Source: an uncultured Tateyamaria sp. (GTDB lineage: Bacteria > Pseudomonadota > Alphaproteobacteria > Rhodobacterales > Rhodobacteraceae). From it: 64,000 bases of DNA. Position 1 is the stretch's first letter. Each line of letters opens with the position of its first letter. The notes beneath the pieces were generated by a model, which saw only the letters and a program-made list of their open reading frames with translations, made no database searches and was not told where the DNA came from. Positions 1 to 7,280 of this stretch are shown here, one piece after another. The DNA lies in the NCBI RefSeq assembly GCF_947496075.1, contig NZ_CANMBJ010000002.1:124001-188000 (forward strand), in the 5' to 3' direction. Position numbers and translations under genes: made by a program.

Positions 1-1054
1 GCTGAAAGACGCCACCAAGCGCGTGCGCGGCATCACCCATATCAAGCCCACATCGCTGGTGATGGAGCCTGGACATTTTAATGTCCTGCTGGGGCAGACC
101 GCATCGGGCAAAACATCTTTGATCAAGCTGATGGCTGGCCTCGATCCACTGGCCGATGGCGAGGTCTGGATGGACGGACAGAACGTGTCGCGACTGTCGA
201 CGCAGAAACGCAACATCAGCCTCGTGCACCAGTTTTTCGTGAACTATCCGCATATGACGGTTTTCGATAACATCGCCTCCCCGCTGCGGGTTGCAGGCAT
301 GGCGAAGTCCGAAATTCAGGGGCGGGTCGAAGAAGCAGCTGACATCCTGCAATTGCGTCCGATGCTGCACCGTCGCCCGCAGGAATTGTCAGGTGGCCAG
401 CAGCAACGGTGCGCGCTGGCCCGCGCAATCGCTAAGGAAAGTCGGGCGGTGTTCCTCGATGAACCCCTCGCCAATCTCGACTACAAGCTGCGCGAAGAAC
501 TGCGGGAGCAACTGCCGGAGTTGTTCGCCGGTCGCGGTGCGGTTGTGGTATATGCCACGTCCGAGCCAGAAGAGGCGCTGTTGCTGGGGGGCAAGACGGC
601 GCTGATGGACGATGGTGTCGTCACCCAGTTTGGCACGACGGCTCAGATCTATCGCAAGCCGGACAATCTGACGGCGGCACGGGTCTTTTCCGATCCGCCC
701 ATCAATGCCGCGCGGATCACCAAGTCGGGTGAGACCGCTCAGATGGAGACAGGGGCAAGCTGGGCGCTTTCTGGGCCAGCGGCGGAAATCGCCGACGGGG
801 TCTATACGCTGGCCATCCGGCCCCACCACGTGACGCCTGTCCCCACGGGGACAGATTATGTTAAGTTGGATGGCACTGTTCTGGTGACCGAATTGTCCGG
901 GTCAGAGTCCAGCGCGCACTTTCAGATCGGCGATGACGGATGGGTTTCTTTGGCTCATGGCGTGCACCCCTACGAAGTGGGGGAGCGGCATGAGTTCTAC
1001 ATGGATGCATCTCAGGCCTTCTACTTTGCAGAAGATGGGAGGCTCGTGGCGTGA
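1..1054 (+). CDS. glpS: Glycerol ABC transporter ATP-binding protein GlpS (5' end cut by window)
   Basis: Cytoplasmic ATPase of an ABC importer, judged glycerol-specific from its operon. The reading frame is already open at the first base of the window (codons from base 2 encode LKDATKRVRG), so the true start lies upstream. The protein shows an unusual Walker A, GQTASGKTS, an intact signature LSGGQQQR and a Walker B ending FLDEP. Where most importers of this family have TH in the switch loop it reads YATSEPEEA, so the catalytic switch histidine is missing. A C-terminal TOBE-like regulatory region follows. About 100 bp with a hairpin separate it from glpT. The pairing of two different ATPases and the small membrane gene at 4028 match Rhizobium glpSTPQU. 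Family assignment is firm; glycerol is inferred. Confidence 0.85.
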   Translation, partial: LKDATKRVRGITHIKPTSLVMEPGHFNVLLGQTASGKTSLIKLMAGLDPLADGEVWMDGQNVSRLSTQKRNISLVHQFFVNYPHMTVFDNIASPLRVAGMAKSEIQGRVEEAADILQLRPMLHRRPQELSGGQQQRCALARAIAKESRAVFLDEPLANLDYKLREELREQLPELFAGRGAVVVYATSEPEEALLLGGKTALMDDGVVTQFGTTAQIYRKPDNLTAARVFSDPPINAARITKSGETAQMETGASWALSGPAAEIADGVYTLAIRPHHVTPVPTGTDYVKLDGTVLVTELSGSESSAHFQIGDDGWVSLAHGVHPYEVGERHEFYMDASQAFYFAEDGRLVA

Positions 1055-1076
1055 CGCGCATCCAATTCAAAATGCT

Positions 1077-1121
1077 TCGCCTTTCGCTGCCTCTCGCTGT
1101 TCGCTCGAACGCGAAAGGCGA
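1077..1121. repeat. Perfect 11-bp inverted repeat (hairpin) between glpS and glpT
   Basis: The arms TCGCCTTTCGC (1077-1087) and GCGAAAGGCGA (1111-1121) are exact reverse complements around a 23-nt loop. The hairpin fills most of the spacer between the two ATPase genes. It has no U-tract, so it looks more like an mRNA-processing or stabilising hairpin, or a dispersed palindrome, than a terminator. Confidence 0.6.
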
Positions 1122-1154
1122 CACCTATTTGTGCCAAGAACTGGATGCTCTGTA

Positions 1155-2228
1155 ATGGCAAAGATTACGCTTTCGAACCTGCGCCATTCCTATCTGCCTT
1201 CCCCAAGCGGACCGGCGGACTATGCACTCAAGGAAATCGACCTCGATTGGCAGGACGGCGGTGCATATGCGTTGCTGGGACCATCGGGTTGCGGGAAGTC
1301 CACGCTGCTGAATATCATTTCGGGCCTGCTCACCCCGTCCGAGGGTCGCATCCTGTTCGATGATAGGGATGTGACGGACCTGCCGCCGGATCAACGCAAC
1401 ATCGCGCAGGTGTTCCAGTTCCCGGTGATCTACGACACGATGACGGTGCGGGACAACCTTGCCTTTCCTTTGCGCAATCGCGGGGTGGATGAAGGACGCA
1501 TTGCGGAGCGTGTGGCAGAGATCGCGCAGATGCTGGAGGTCGAGGAGATGCTCGACATCCGAGCGTCACACCTCAGCCCTGACAACAAGCAAAAGATTTC
1601 CATGGGGCGTGGCCTTGTGCGTGATGACGTGAACGTCGTCATGTTTGACGAACCGCTGACCGTCATTGACCCGCATCTGAAATGGAAGTTGCGGTCGAAG
1701 CTGAAAGAGCTGCACCAGCGGGTGCGCGCGACAATGATCTATGTGACCCATGACCAGACCGAGGCGCTGACCTTTGCCGATCAGGTGGTGGTCATGCAGG
1801 ACGGTGAGATCGTTCAGATTGGCACCCCGGTCGAGCTGTTCGAGCGGCCGCAGCATACGTTTGTGGGCCACTTCATCGGGTCACCCGGCATGAACGTTCT
1901 GCCTGCCGAAGAAAGTGATGGCGCGGTGCGGTTTCAGGGACGCCAAGTCGCGCTGGAAGGCGCAGTGACCGGGCAGGGGGGGATTACGCAAATTGGCGTG
2001 CGCCCCGAGTTTGTGTCGCTGACCGATGCAGGCCTGCCTGCCCGTGTAAACAAGGTGTCTGACGTTGGCCGCCATGCCGTTGTCGAGGCGATGGTAGGCG
2101 ACACCGCAGTCAAAGCCATCGTGGAGGGTGAACTGCCGGAGCAGGGTGCAGAAATACATCTCGCCTTCCGGCCTGACCATACGCGTCTGTATCGCGACGG
2201 GTGGTTGTCGACGGAGGCACAGACATGA
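1155..2228 (+). CDS. glpT: Glycerol ABC transporter ATP-binding protein GlpT
   Basis: Second, non-identical ATPase of the glycerol importer, 357 residues from the ATG at 1155. The frame stays open further upstream, but only this start gives a normal family N-terminus (MAKITLSNLRHSY). Walker [10 protein letters not shown] is at residues 42-50, Walker B is VVMFDEP, and the switch histidine is near residue 199 in YVTHDQ. The ABC signature is degenerate: LSPDNKQ near residue 140 instead of LSGGQ. A C-terminal TOBE-like domain follows. The stop overlaps the next start as ATGA. GlpS lacks the switch histidine while GlpT lacks the signature, so the heterodimer should have one standard and one degenerate ATP site. 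Confidence 0.88.
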   Translation: MAKITLSNLRHSYLPSPSGPADYALKEIDLDWQDGGAYALLGPSGCGKSTLLNIISGLLTPSEGRILFDDRDVTDLPPDQRNIAQVFQFPVIYDTMTVRDNLAFPLRNRGVDEGRIAERVAEIAQMLEVEEMLDIRASHLSPDNKQKISMGRGLVRDDVNVVMFDEPLTVIDPHLKWKLRSKLKELHQRVRATMIYVTHDQTEALTFADQVVVMQDGEIVQIGTPVELFERPQHTFVGHFIGSPGMNVLPAEESDGAVRFQGRQVALEGAVTGQGGITQIGVRPEFVSLTDAGLPARVNKVSDVGRHAVVEAMVGDTAVKAIVEGELPEQGAEIHLAFRPDHTRLYRDGWLSTEAQT

Positions 2229-3088
2229 AGACCGAAAATCAAAAGGCGTGGTTCTTTGTTCTGCCGGTCCTGTTTCTGGTCGCGTTCAACGCGCTGGTGC
2301 CGATCATGACGGTGGTCAATTATTCGGTGCAGGAGACATTCGGGAACAACGTGTTTTTCTGGCAGGGGCTGGATTGGTTTGAGCAAATCCTGCGGTCTGA
2401 CCGGTTCCAAGCCGCTTTGGGGCGGCAGTTCCTGTTTACTTTCCTGATCCTGATCATCGAGATTCCGCTTGGCATTATCATCGCGCTGTCCATGCCGAAG
2501 AAAGGCATGTGGGTGCCCGTGTGCCTTGTGCTTATGGCGCTGCCCATGCTGATCCCATGGAACGTGGTGGGGGCGATGTGGAACATCTTTACCCTGCCGA
2601 AGATCGGGTTGCTTGGGTATTTCTTGAACGACGTTTTGGGCATTGCCTATGACATGACCCAGAACCCCTTTGCCGCTTGGGTGACAATCATTGTCATGGA
2701 TGTGTGGCACTGGACGTCATTGGTGGTGCTGCTGAGCTATGCGGGCCTCGTATCGATCCCGGATGCCTATTATCAGGCGGCCAAGATTGATGGAGCGAGC
2801 CCTTGGAAAGTGTTCCGCTATATCCAGTTGCCGAAGATGAAGACCGTGCTGACCATCGCGATCCTGCTGCGGTTCATGGACAGTTTCAACATCTATACAG
2901 AACCGTTCGTTTTGACTGGCGGGGGGCCGGGCAACTCGACGACGCTCTTGTCGATCGACCTGGTGAAGATCGCACTTGGGCAGTTTGACCTTGGCCCTGC
3001 GGCGGCGATGAGCCTGATCTATTTCGCGATCACGCTGCTGGTGTCGTGGCTGTTCTATACTCTGATGACGAAGGATGACGCGCAATGA
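2225..3088 (+). CDS. glpP: Glycerol ABC transporter permease GlpP
   Basis: Inner-membrane permease of the MalF-like (CUT1-type) family, 287 residues with about six hydrophobic segments. The start at 2225 overlaps the glpT stop (ATGA), which indicates translational coupling. The EAA-type loop that contacts the ATPase reads QAAKIDGAS near residue 185. The first membrane helix begins around residue 8 (WFFVLPVLFLVAF). It pairs with glpQ, but a 142-bp spacer filled with GC-rich hairpins separates the two, which is unusual for an otherwise tightly packed operon. Confidence 0.87.
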   Translation: MKTENQKAWFFVLPVLFLVAFNALVPIMTVVNYSVQETFGNNVFFWQGLDWFEQILRSDRFQAALGRQFLFTFLILIIEIPLGIIIALSMPKKGMWVPVCLVLMALPMLIPWNVVGAMWNIFTLPKIGLLGYFLNDVLGIAYDMTQNPFAAWVTIIVMDVWHWTSLVVLLSYAGLVSIPDAYYQAAKIDGASPWKVFRYIQLPKMKTVLTIAILLRFMDSFNIYTEPFVLTGGGPGNSTTLLSIDLVKIALGQFDLGPAAAMSLIYFAITLLVSWLFYTLMTKDDAQ

Positions 3089-3130
3089 TGTCGCCCGTAT
3101 TCCATCATACACTGCGCCTGGAAACAGAGG

Positions 3131-3189
3131 GCTGTCCCCGACCGCGGGTGGGGGTGAAGCCCCCGCCCCGGGGGTCGGTCGGGGGCAGC
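3131..3189. repeat. Long nested GC-rich hairpin between glpP and glpQ
   Basis: The outer arms 3131-3143 (GCTGTCCCCGACC) and 3177-3189 (GGTCGGGGGCAGC) pair over 13 positions with one G-T pair. Nested inside is a second stem, GGGTGGGGG against CCCCCGCCC. A third hairpin follows directly at 3188-3204. Together they occupy the middle of the only large gap in the operon. Such elements can terminate, process or protect mRNA; the sequence alone does not decide which. Confidence 0.6.
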
Positions 3190-3204
3190 CCGGCCATGCC
3201 GGGC
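3188..3204. repeat. Short perfect hairpin before glpQ
   Basis: GCCCGGC (3188-3194) and GCCGGGC (3198-3204) form a perfect 7-bp stem with a 3-nt loop. It adjoins the larger hairpin at 3131-3189 and ends 27 bp before the glpQ start codon. Confidence 0.55.
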
Positions 3205-3230
3205 GGCACGATTGCGCATGAGGTGCGAAC

Positions 3231-4028
3231 ATGAAGAAGCGCTCGCTTATCCCGATCCTCTACATCGCCTTCCTGATGTTGCCGATCTATTGGCTGGTGG
3301 CGATGTCGTTCAAGACAACGAACGAGATCCTGTCGGGCTTCAGCCTGTTTCCGCAGACCTTTACGCTCGACAACTACAAGGTGATCTTCACCGACCCGAG
3401 CTGGTACTGGGGCTATATCAACTCGATCATCTATGTATCGCTGAACACGGTGATCTCGGTCGCTGTTGCCCTGCCTGCGGCCTACGCATTCTCGCGGTAC
3501 CGCTTCCTTGGCGACAAGCAGTTGTTCTTTTGGCTGCTGACCAACCGCATGGCCCCGGCTGCGGTGTTCGCATTGCCGTTCTTCCAGTTATATTCCTCTG
3601 TGGGGCTATTCGACACGCATATCGCGGTGGCGCTGGCGCATTGCCTGTTCAACATCCCGCTCGCGGTCTGGATCCTCGAAGGCTTCATGGGCGGCGTGCC
3701 CAAGGAGTTGGATGAAACGGCCTATGTTGATGGCTATTCCTTCCCCCGGTTTTTTATCGTGATTTTCCTGCCGACAATCAAGGCTGGGGTCGGGGTGGCC
3801 GCGTTCTTCTGCTTCATGTTCTCTTGGGTTGAGCTTCTGCTCGCCAAGACATTGACGGCGGTGCAGGCCAAACCCATTGCTGCAGAGATGACCAAGACGG
3901 CGTCGTCCGCGGGGTATGAGCTGGGCTTGCTGGCTGCTGCCGGGACATTGACGATCATCCCCGGTGCCATCGTGATCTACTTTGTCCGCAACTACATCGC
4001 CAAGGGCTTTGCCCTGGGGAGGGTGTGA
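3231..4028 (+). CDS. glpQ: Glycerol ABC transporter permease GlpQ
   Basis: MalG-like inner-membrane permease of 265 residues, starting at ATG 3231 after the Shine-Dalgarno-like GAGGTGCG. The N-terminal segment MKKRSLIPILYIAFLMLPIY is the first membrane helix. The EAA-type loop reads DETAYVDGYS near residue 163. It ends in TGA overlapping the next ATG (TGATG). With GlpP it forms the membrane channel of the presumed glycerol importer. Family assignment is secure; the substrate rests on operon context. Confidence 0.88.
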   Translation: MKKRSLIPILYIAFLMLPIYWLVAMSFKTTNEILSGFSLFPQTFTLDNYKVIFTDPSWYWGYINSIIYVSLNTVISVAVALPAAYAFSRYRFLGDKQLFFWLLTNRMAPAAVFALPFFQLYSSVGLFDTHIAVALAHCLFNIPLAVWILEGFMGGVPKELDETAYVDGYSFPRFFIVIFLPTIKAGVGVAAFFCFMFSWVELLLAKTLTAVQAKPIAAEMTKTASSAGYELGLLAAAGTLTIIPGAIVIYFVRNYIAKGFALGRV

Positions 4029-4426
4029 TGAAACGATTGATGTATCTTGCTGCGCTGCTTCCGACGTCGGCTGTCGCGCAGGGTTGGGGCAATGTTGCCA
4101 ACCAGCAAGAAGAAAAGGGGTTTTCCTGGACCGATCCGCTGTGGCCGGCGTTCTGGATGGCGTGGACACCTGCGACCTTCGCCCTGTTCTGCGGTATATT
4201 TAGCGCCATTGCGATCATTGGCGTACTTGAGGTGGTCAAGTATCGCGACGGGATTGAGCGGCGGGGTATCCTTGGGTTGACGACCACCTTGGGCGATCGG
4301 CTGTTCATCTCTCTTTTGGGATCGGCGTATATCTTTCTGTTGTGGCTTGGGCTGATGGGCCAACCGCTGTGGATTCCGCTTGGCCTTGCAATCGTGTGGG
4401 GTGTCTTCTGTTTCTGGAAGGTGTGA
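4028..4426 (+). CDS. glpU: DUF2160 small integral membrane protein of the glycerol operon (GlpU-like)
   Basis: A 132-residue protein with an N-terminal hydrophobic stretch (LMYLAALLPTSAVAQ), which could be a signal sequence or a first helix, and three further membrane segments. WxDPLWPAFW and EVVKYRDGIERRGILG match the DUF2160 proteins found after the two permease genes of glycerol ABC operons. Role unknown; possibly an accessory subunit of the transporter. I chose ATG 4028, which overlaps the glpQ stop (TGATG); a GTG three bases upstream is also possible. In related operons the binding-protein gene glpV follows. Here the next gene is a BlaI-type regulator. Confidence 0.8.
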   Translation: MKRLMYLAALLPTSAVAQGWGNVANQQEEKGFSWTDPLWPAFWMAWTPATFALFCGIFSAIAIIGVLEVVKYRDGIERRGILGLTTTLGDRLFISLLGSAYIFLLWLGLMGQPLWIPLGLAIVWGVFCFWKV

Positions 4427-4453
4427 GAAAGCGTTTTGTAAAACGAAAGAGTT

Positions 4454-4490
4454 CGTATTTACTCACCCGGCGTAATGAGTGAGCGATACG
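4454..4490. promoter_or_regulatory. Candidate operator upstream of the BlaI-like gene
   Basis: An interrupted inverted repeat, CGTA-N4-CTCAC ... GTGAG-N3-TACG, spans 4454-4490 and ends 16 bp before the regulator's start codon. A second palindrome, CGTTTT-GT-AAAACG at 4432-4445, lies just upstream. BlaI/MecI dimers bind palindromes next to their own gene, so either could be the autoregulatory site. Neither matches the staphylococcal BlaI consensus. Confidence 0.35.
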
Positions 4491-4506
4491 TCTTGGATAG
4501 GACGGT

Positions 4507-4902
4507 ATGAGACAAAAGAAGAAAAGCGAACTGCTGACCGAGGTTGAACTGGAGTTCATGACCGAACTTTGGGATCTGGGTGAGGGCACTGTACGGGACG
4601 TTCTGGACAAGCTGCCGGAAGACCGGAACCTGGCCTACACCTCGGCCGCGACCATTCTGCGCATTCTGGAGCAAAAGGAATTTGTCACCAGCCGCAAGGA
4701 TGGCAAGCGCCATGTCTTCAAGCCGACGCTGGGCAAGGATGCGTACCAGACCCGCTCACTCAAGGATCTGTCGATGAAGTTGTTTGACGATACACCCGCG
4801 TCTTTGGTCGCGCGATTGGTCAACGATGATGCACTGACAGAGGAAGCATTGGGGCAAATCCGGGCGCTTGTGGATCGGAGGTTGAAAAATGATTCCGGGT
4901 GA
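4507..4902 (+). CDS. BlaI/MecI/CopY-family transcriptional repressor
   Basis: 131-residue winged-helix repressor. The N-terminal domain (LLTEVELEFMTELWDLGEGTV, shown with gaps elsewhere; roughly residues 9-80) carries the BlaI-type helix-turn-helix with YTSAATILRILEQKEF and the wing RKDGKRHVFKP. The C-terminal part (about 90-131) is the dimerisation and cleavage region. The last 14 bases overlap the M56 protease gene, the classic blaI-blaR layout. Such repressors are normally inactivated by proteolysis when the partner membrane protease is triggered. No beta-lactamase or penicillin-binding protein gene lies nearby, so the regulated target is unknown. Confidence 0.85.
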   Translation: MRQKKKSELLTEVELEFMTELWDLGEGTVRDVLDKLPEDRNLAYTSAATILRILEQKEFVTSRKDGKRHVFKPTLGKDAYQTRSLKDLSMKLFDDTPASLVARLVNDDALTEEALGQIRALVDRRLKNDSG

Positions 4903-6034
4903 CGCGCTGCTCGACGCATTCATTAATGCCAATATTCTTTTTGTTGTGGCCTACGGCCTTTGGTACGCCGCACGCTTCCTGTTTTACCGGTTGGGTTTGA
5001 CGCACAGCTACGCAACGCAATTGCGGCTGCTGAACAGTGTTTTTCTGGCCATCGTTTTCTCTCCGTTCCTTATTCTTTTGTTCACGACCCTGCAGTCGAA
5101 TGGCTATGCCAAGGCCGTGAACGTCAACCTGTCGGATATGGTTGTGGCCTATTATCTGAACGGTGGGTTCAGCATGCAGGCGACCGAGTTCGAGAAGCTC
5201 GTGAATATGCGGGACACGTTCCTGAGCAATGTAACCAATGCTGTTGGATGGGGGGCCTGGACGGTCATTGCAGCGTTCTTTATTGGTCTGATTGTCGGAA
5301 CGGTGCGCTTGGTGTTTTCGATGTTCTGCCTGTTTCGCATCGTGTCCGCCAGCTACGCATGGCGCAGGTTCGGGCGTGTTCGACTGCGTTTGTCCGACAA
5401 GACGTTGGTTCCGTTTTCGACACGAGGCCTCTGGTGCTACTACGTTGTCATTCCATCGCACATGCTTGGCCAGCCTAAGGAACTAAGTGTGACGTTGGCG
5501 CACGAGTTACAGCACTTGCGTCAGGGCGATATCGAATGGGAGATTGTGCTGGAAGCGCTGAAGCCTTTCTTCTTTCTCAACCCTGCCTATCATGCCTGGA
5601 AGCGACAGGTGGAAAACCTGCGCGAGTTTGCCTGTGATACAGAAGTGCTGACGCGCGGCCGGATCGATGTACGTGCATATTGCGATACGTTGCTGTCTGT
5701 TTGTCAGCAGACCCTTAGACGCGACCGCATGTTTGTGGTCGCCGTGCCAAAGGTCACATTAGTCACCGCTGATCGGTCGGCCCTGCGCGATGGGCGTATG
5801 ACGTTCCTTGAACGGCGGATCACCTCGCTTCTTGATATGCGCCATTTGCGCCACCCTCGCTTGTTGTTTCTGGCGACATTGTTGCCCCTGATCGCAGCCA
5901 TCATGCTGACGGCCATGGCCATTCAAAGGCCAGGGGATTGGAGCCAGGATAGATTGATGCTGTCGACAGTCGTCAATCTTGAACGGCTGGATGAGATCAA
6001 CCGCCTCTCGACGTTTGGGCGCATTCGGAACTGA
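4889..6034 (+). CDS. M56-family (BlaR1-like) membrane zinc metalloprotease without sensor domain
   Basis: 381-residue membrane protease. Hydrophobic segments occur near residues 12-32, 48-68 and 115-145, followed by a cytoplasmic protease domain with the zinc motif HELQH (H205, E206, H209). A probable third ligand is E246 in REFACDTE. A final membrane helix lies near residues 325-345, and only about 35 residues follow it. BlaR1 and MecR1 have a penicillin-binding sensor of roughly 250 residues at this end; it is absent here. The gene overlaps the repressor gene by 14 bases, so the two should act as a signal-responsive protease and repressor pair. The signal is unknown. Confidence 0.82.
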   Translation: MIPGDALLDAFINANILFVVAYGLWYAARFLFYRLGLTHSYATQLRLLNSVFLAIVFSPFLILLFTTLQSNGYAKAVNVNLSDMVVAYYLNGGFSMQATEFEKLVNMRDTFLSNVTNAVGWGAWTVIAAFFIGLIVGTVRLVFSMFCLFRIVSASYAWRRFGRVRLRLSDKTLVPFSTRGLWCYYVVIPSHMLGQPKELSVTLAHELQHLRQGDIEWEIVLEALKPFFFLNPAYHAWKRQVENLREFACDTEVLTRGRIDVRAYCDTLLSVCQQTLRRDRMFVVAVPKVTLVTADRSALRDGRMTFLERRITSLLDMRHLRHPRLLFLATLLPLIAAIMLTAMAIQRPGDWSQDRLMLSTVVNLERLDEINRLSTFGRIRN

Positions 6035-6037
6035 CGC

Positions 6038-7093
6038 CTAGCGGTCTACCTTCCATGCACTGTTGTCTGGATAGACCAACCGTTGCATGGGAGGCTCGTC
6101 GGGATGGCTGATCCTGTGCATGAGTGCGCGGGCCAAGAAATCTCCGGCCTCGTCCACGTTTTCCTCGAGCACCAGAATGCCCGGCCGAAATCGGCGTAGG
6201 AAACTCACTGCCTCTTTCGCGGCAATGTCGAAGTCCTGTTCCAGCACCAGCCCCAGTCTTTCAAGCGCGGAAACCATTGTGACACAACCACCTATGCTGG
6301 GTGCAATAAGGGCATCGGGCCGGTCAGCTTGATGGAACAAGGTTGTCATCGCCTGTTCCACAATCGGGACGGTGCTATGTGATGTTGCCCCTTCGATGAC
6401 AGAGAACTGCACACCTTCATCCGAGGCGGCGGCACGCGCGCCTTCTATCATGTTCTGTGCATAACCTTGGGTTTGTGGTGGTGCCAGCATCGCAATATGT
6501 TTCCGCCCCCGTTCCGCCAACGCTTTGATGGCCAATGAGCCAAAGGCGGTGTTGTCATAGTCGAAATAGGCATGCTGCTCGGACAGGGCCGTCCGTCCGT
6601 GTGATACAAAAGGAAATCTGTTTTCCAACATGTAACGCACGCGGGCATCGTCCGGTTCGGTCTGGTTGATGATGAGCCCGTCCGCCGATCCGGTTTCGAC
6701 GATGTAGCGGATGGGAACCATCGGATCCTCATCGGGAAAGTAGGGCGTGATGATCACGTGATATGGCGTGCCTCGTAAGGCGGATGTGACAGCTGAAATC
6801 AGGCGCCCGGTGTTGTTCATCGCGTCGTGTTCGGTCGACATCACGAGCGAGATCACGTTGGTGCGTCCGGTGCGCAGGCGCACGCCGGCGCGGTTGGGGC
6901 GATAGCCGATCTGGTTCGCGATGTCGCGGATGCGTGTCTTTGTATCTTGCCGGATATCGGGGGCATCGGCGAGGGCTCGTGACACGGTTGGAACGGCAAG
7001 GCCAGACAGCCGCGCAATTGTTTTCAACGTCGGTCGCTCACCTGGTGCAAGTTCAATTTTTTTGGGTGTCTCCGATGTGCCTGATTTGCTCAT
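6038..7093 (-). CDS. LacI-family regulator of the adjacent mannoside operon
   Basis: 351-residue regulator. The N-terminal helix-turn-helix reads PTLKTIARLSGLAVPTVSRA, followed by a periplasmic-binding-protein-like sensor domain. The start was set at 7093 because an AAGGGGG ribosome site sits just before it; the frame extends 20 codons further upstream without such a site. It is divergent from the sugar ABC and beta-mannosidase operon at 7281, and the intergenic region holds a 36-bp palindrome that is its likely operator. Its effector is presumably a mannoside or a breakdown product (inference). It converges with the M56 gene with only 3 bp between the stops. Confidence 0.88.
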   Translation of the reverse strand: MSKSGTSETPKKIELAPGERPTLKTIARLSGLAVPTVSRALADAPDIRQDTKTRIRDIANQIGYRPNRAGVRLRTGRTNVISLVMSTEHDAMNNTGRLISAVTSALRGTPYHVIITPYFPDEDPMVPIRYIVETGSADGLIINQTEPDDARVRYMLENRFPFVSHGRTALSEQHAYFDYDNTAFGSLAIKALAERGRKHIAMLAPPQTQGYAQNMIEGARAAASDEGVQFSVIEGATSHSTVPIVEQAMTTLFHQADRPDALIAPSIGGCVTMVSALERLGLVLEQDFDIAAKEAVSFLRRFRPGILVLEENVDEAGDFLARALMHRISHPDEPPMQRLVYPDNSAWKVDR

Positions 7094-7226
7094 TCCGGCC
7101 CCCTTACGGTACGCAAACGCGATTCTGACCTGTGTCGCCTCACGTTCAATCATAACGGAATCAACCCGTTACATATTCGTCGATGATTAATTCGAGCCAT
7201 AGCAAAATTCTAGCTTGATCGAAAAA

Positions 7227-7262
7227 TCTAAATCGTTGTAGCAATTACTATAACGATTTAGA
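7227..7262. promoter_or_regulatory. 36-bp palindromic operator overlapping a -10 element
   Basis: The outer arms CTAAATCGTT (7228-7237) and AACGATTTAG (7252-7261) are exact reverse complements, and the symmetry continues through the centre (AATT) with only two mismatched pairs. A TATAAC hexamer at 7249-7254 (five of six matches to the -10 consensus) lies within it, 26 bp before the binding-protein start codon. A repressor bound here would block the operon promoter. Confidence 0.65.
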
Positions 7263-7280
7263 AGTCAGGGAGGACTCAAT

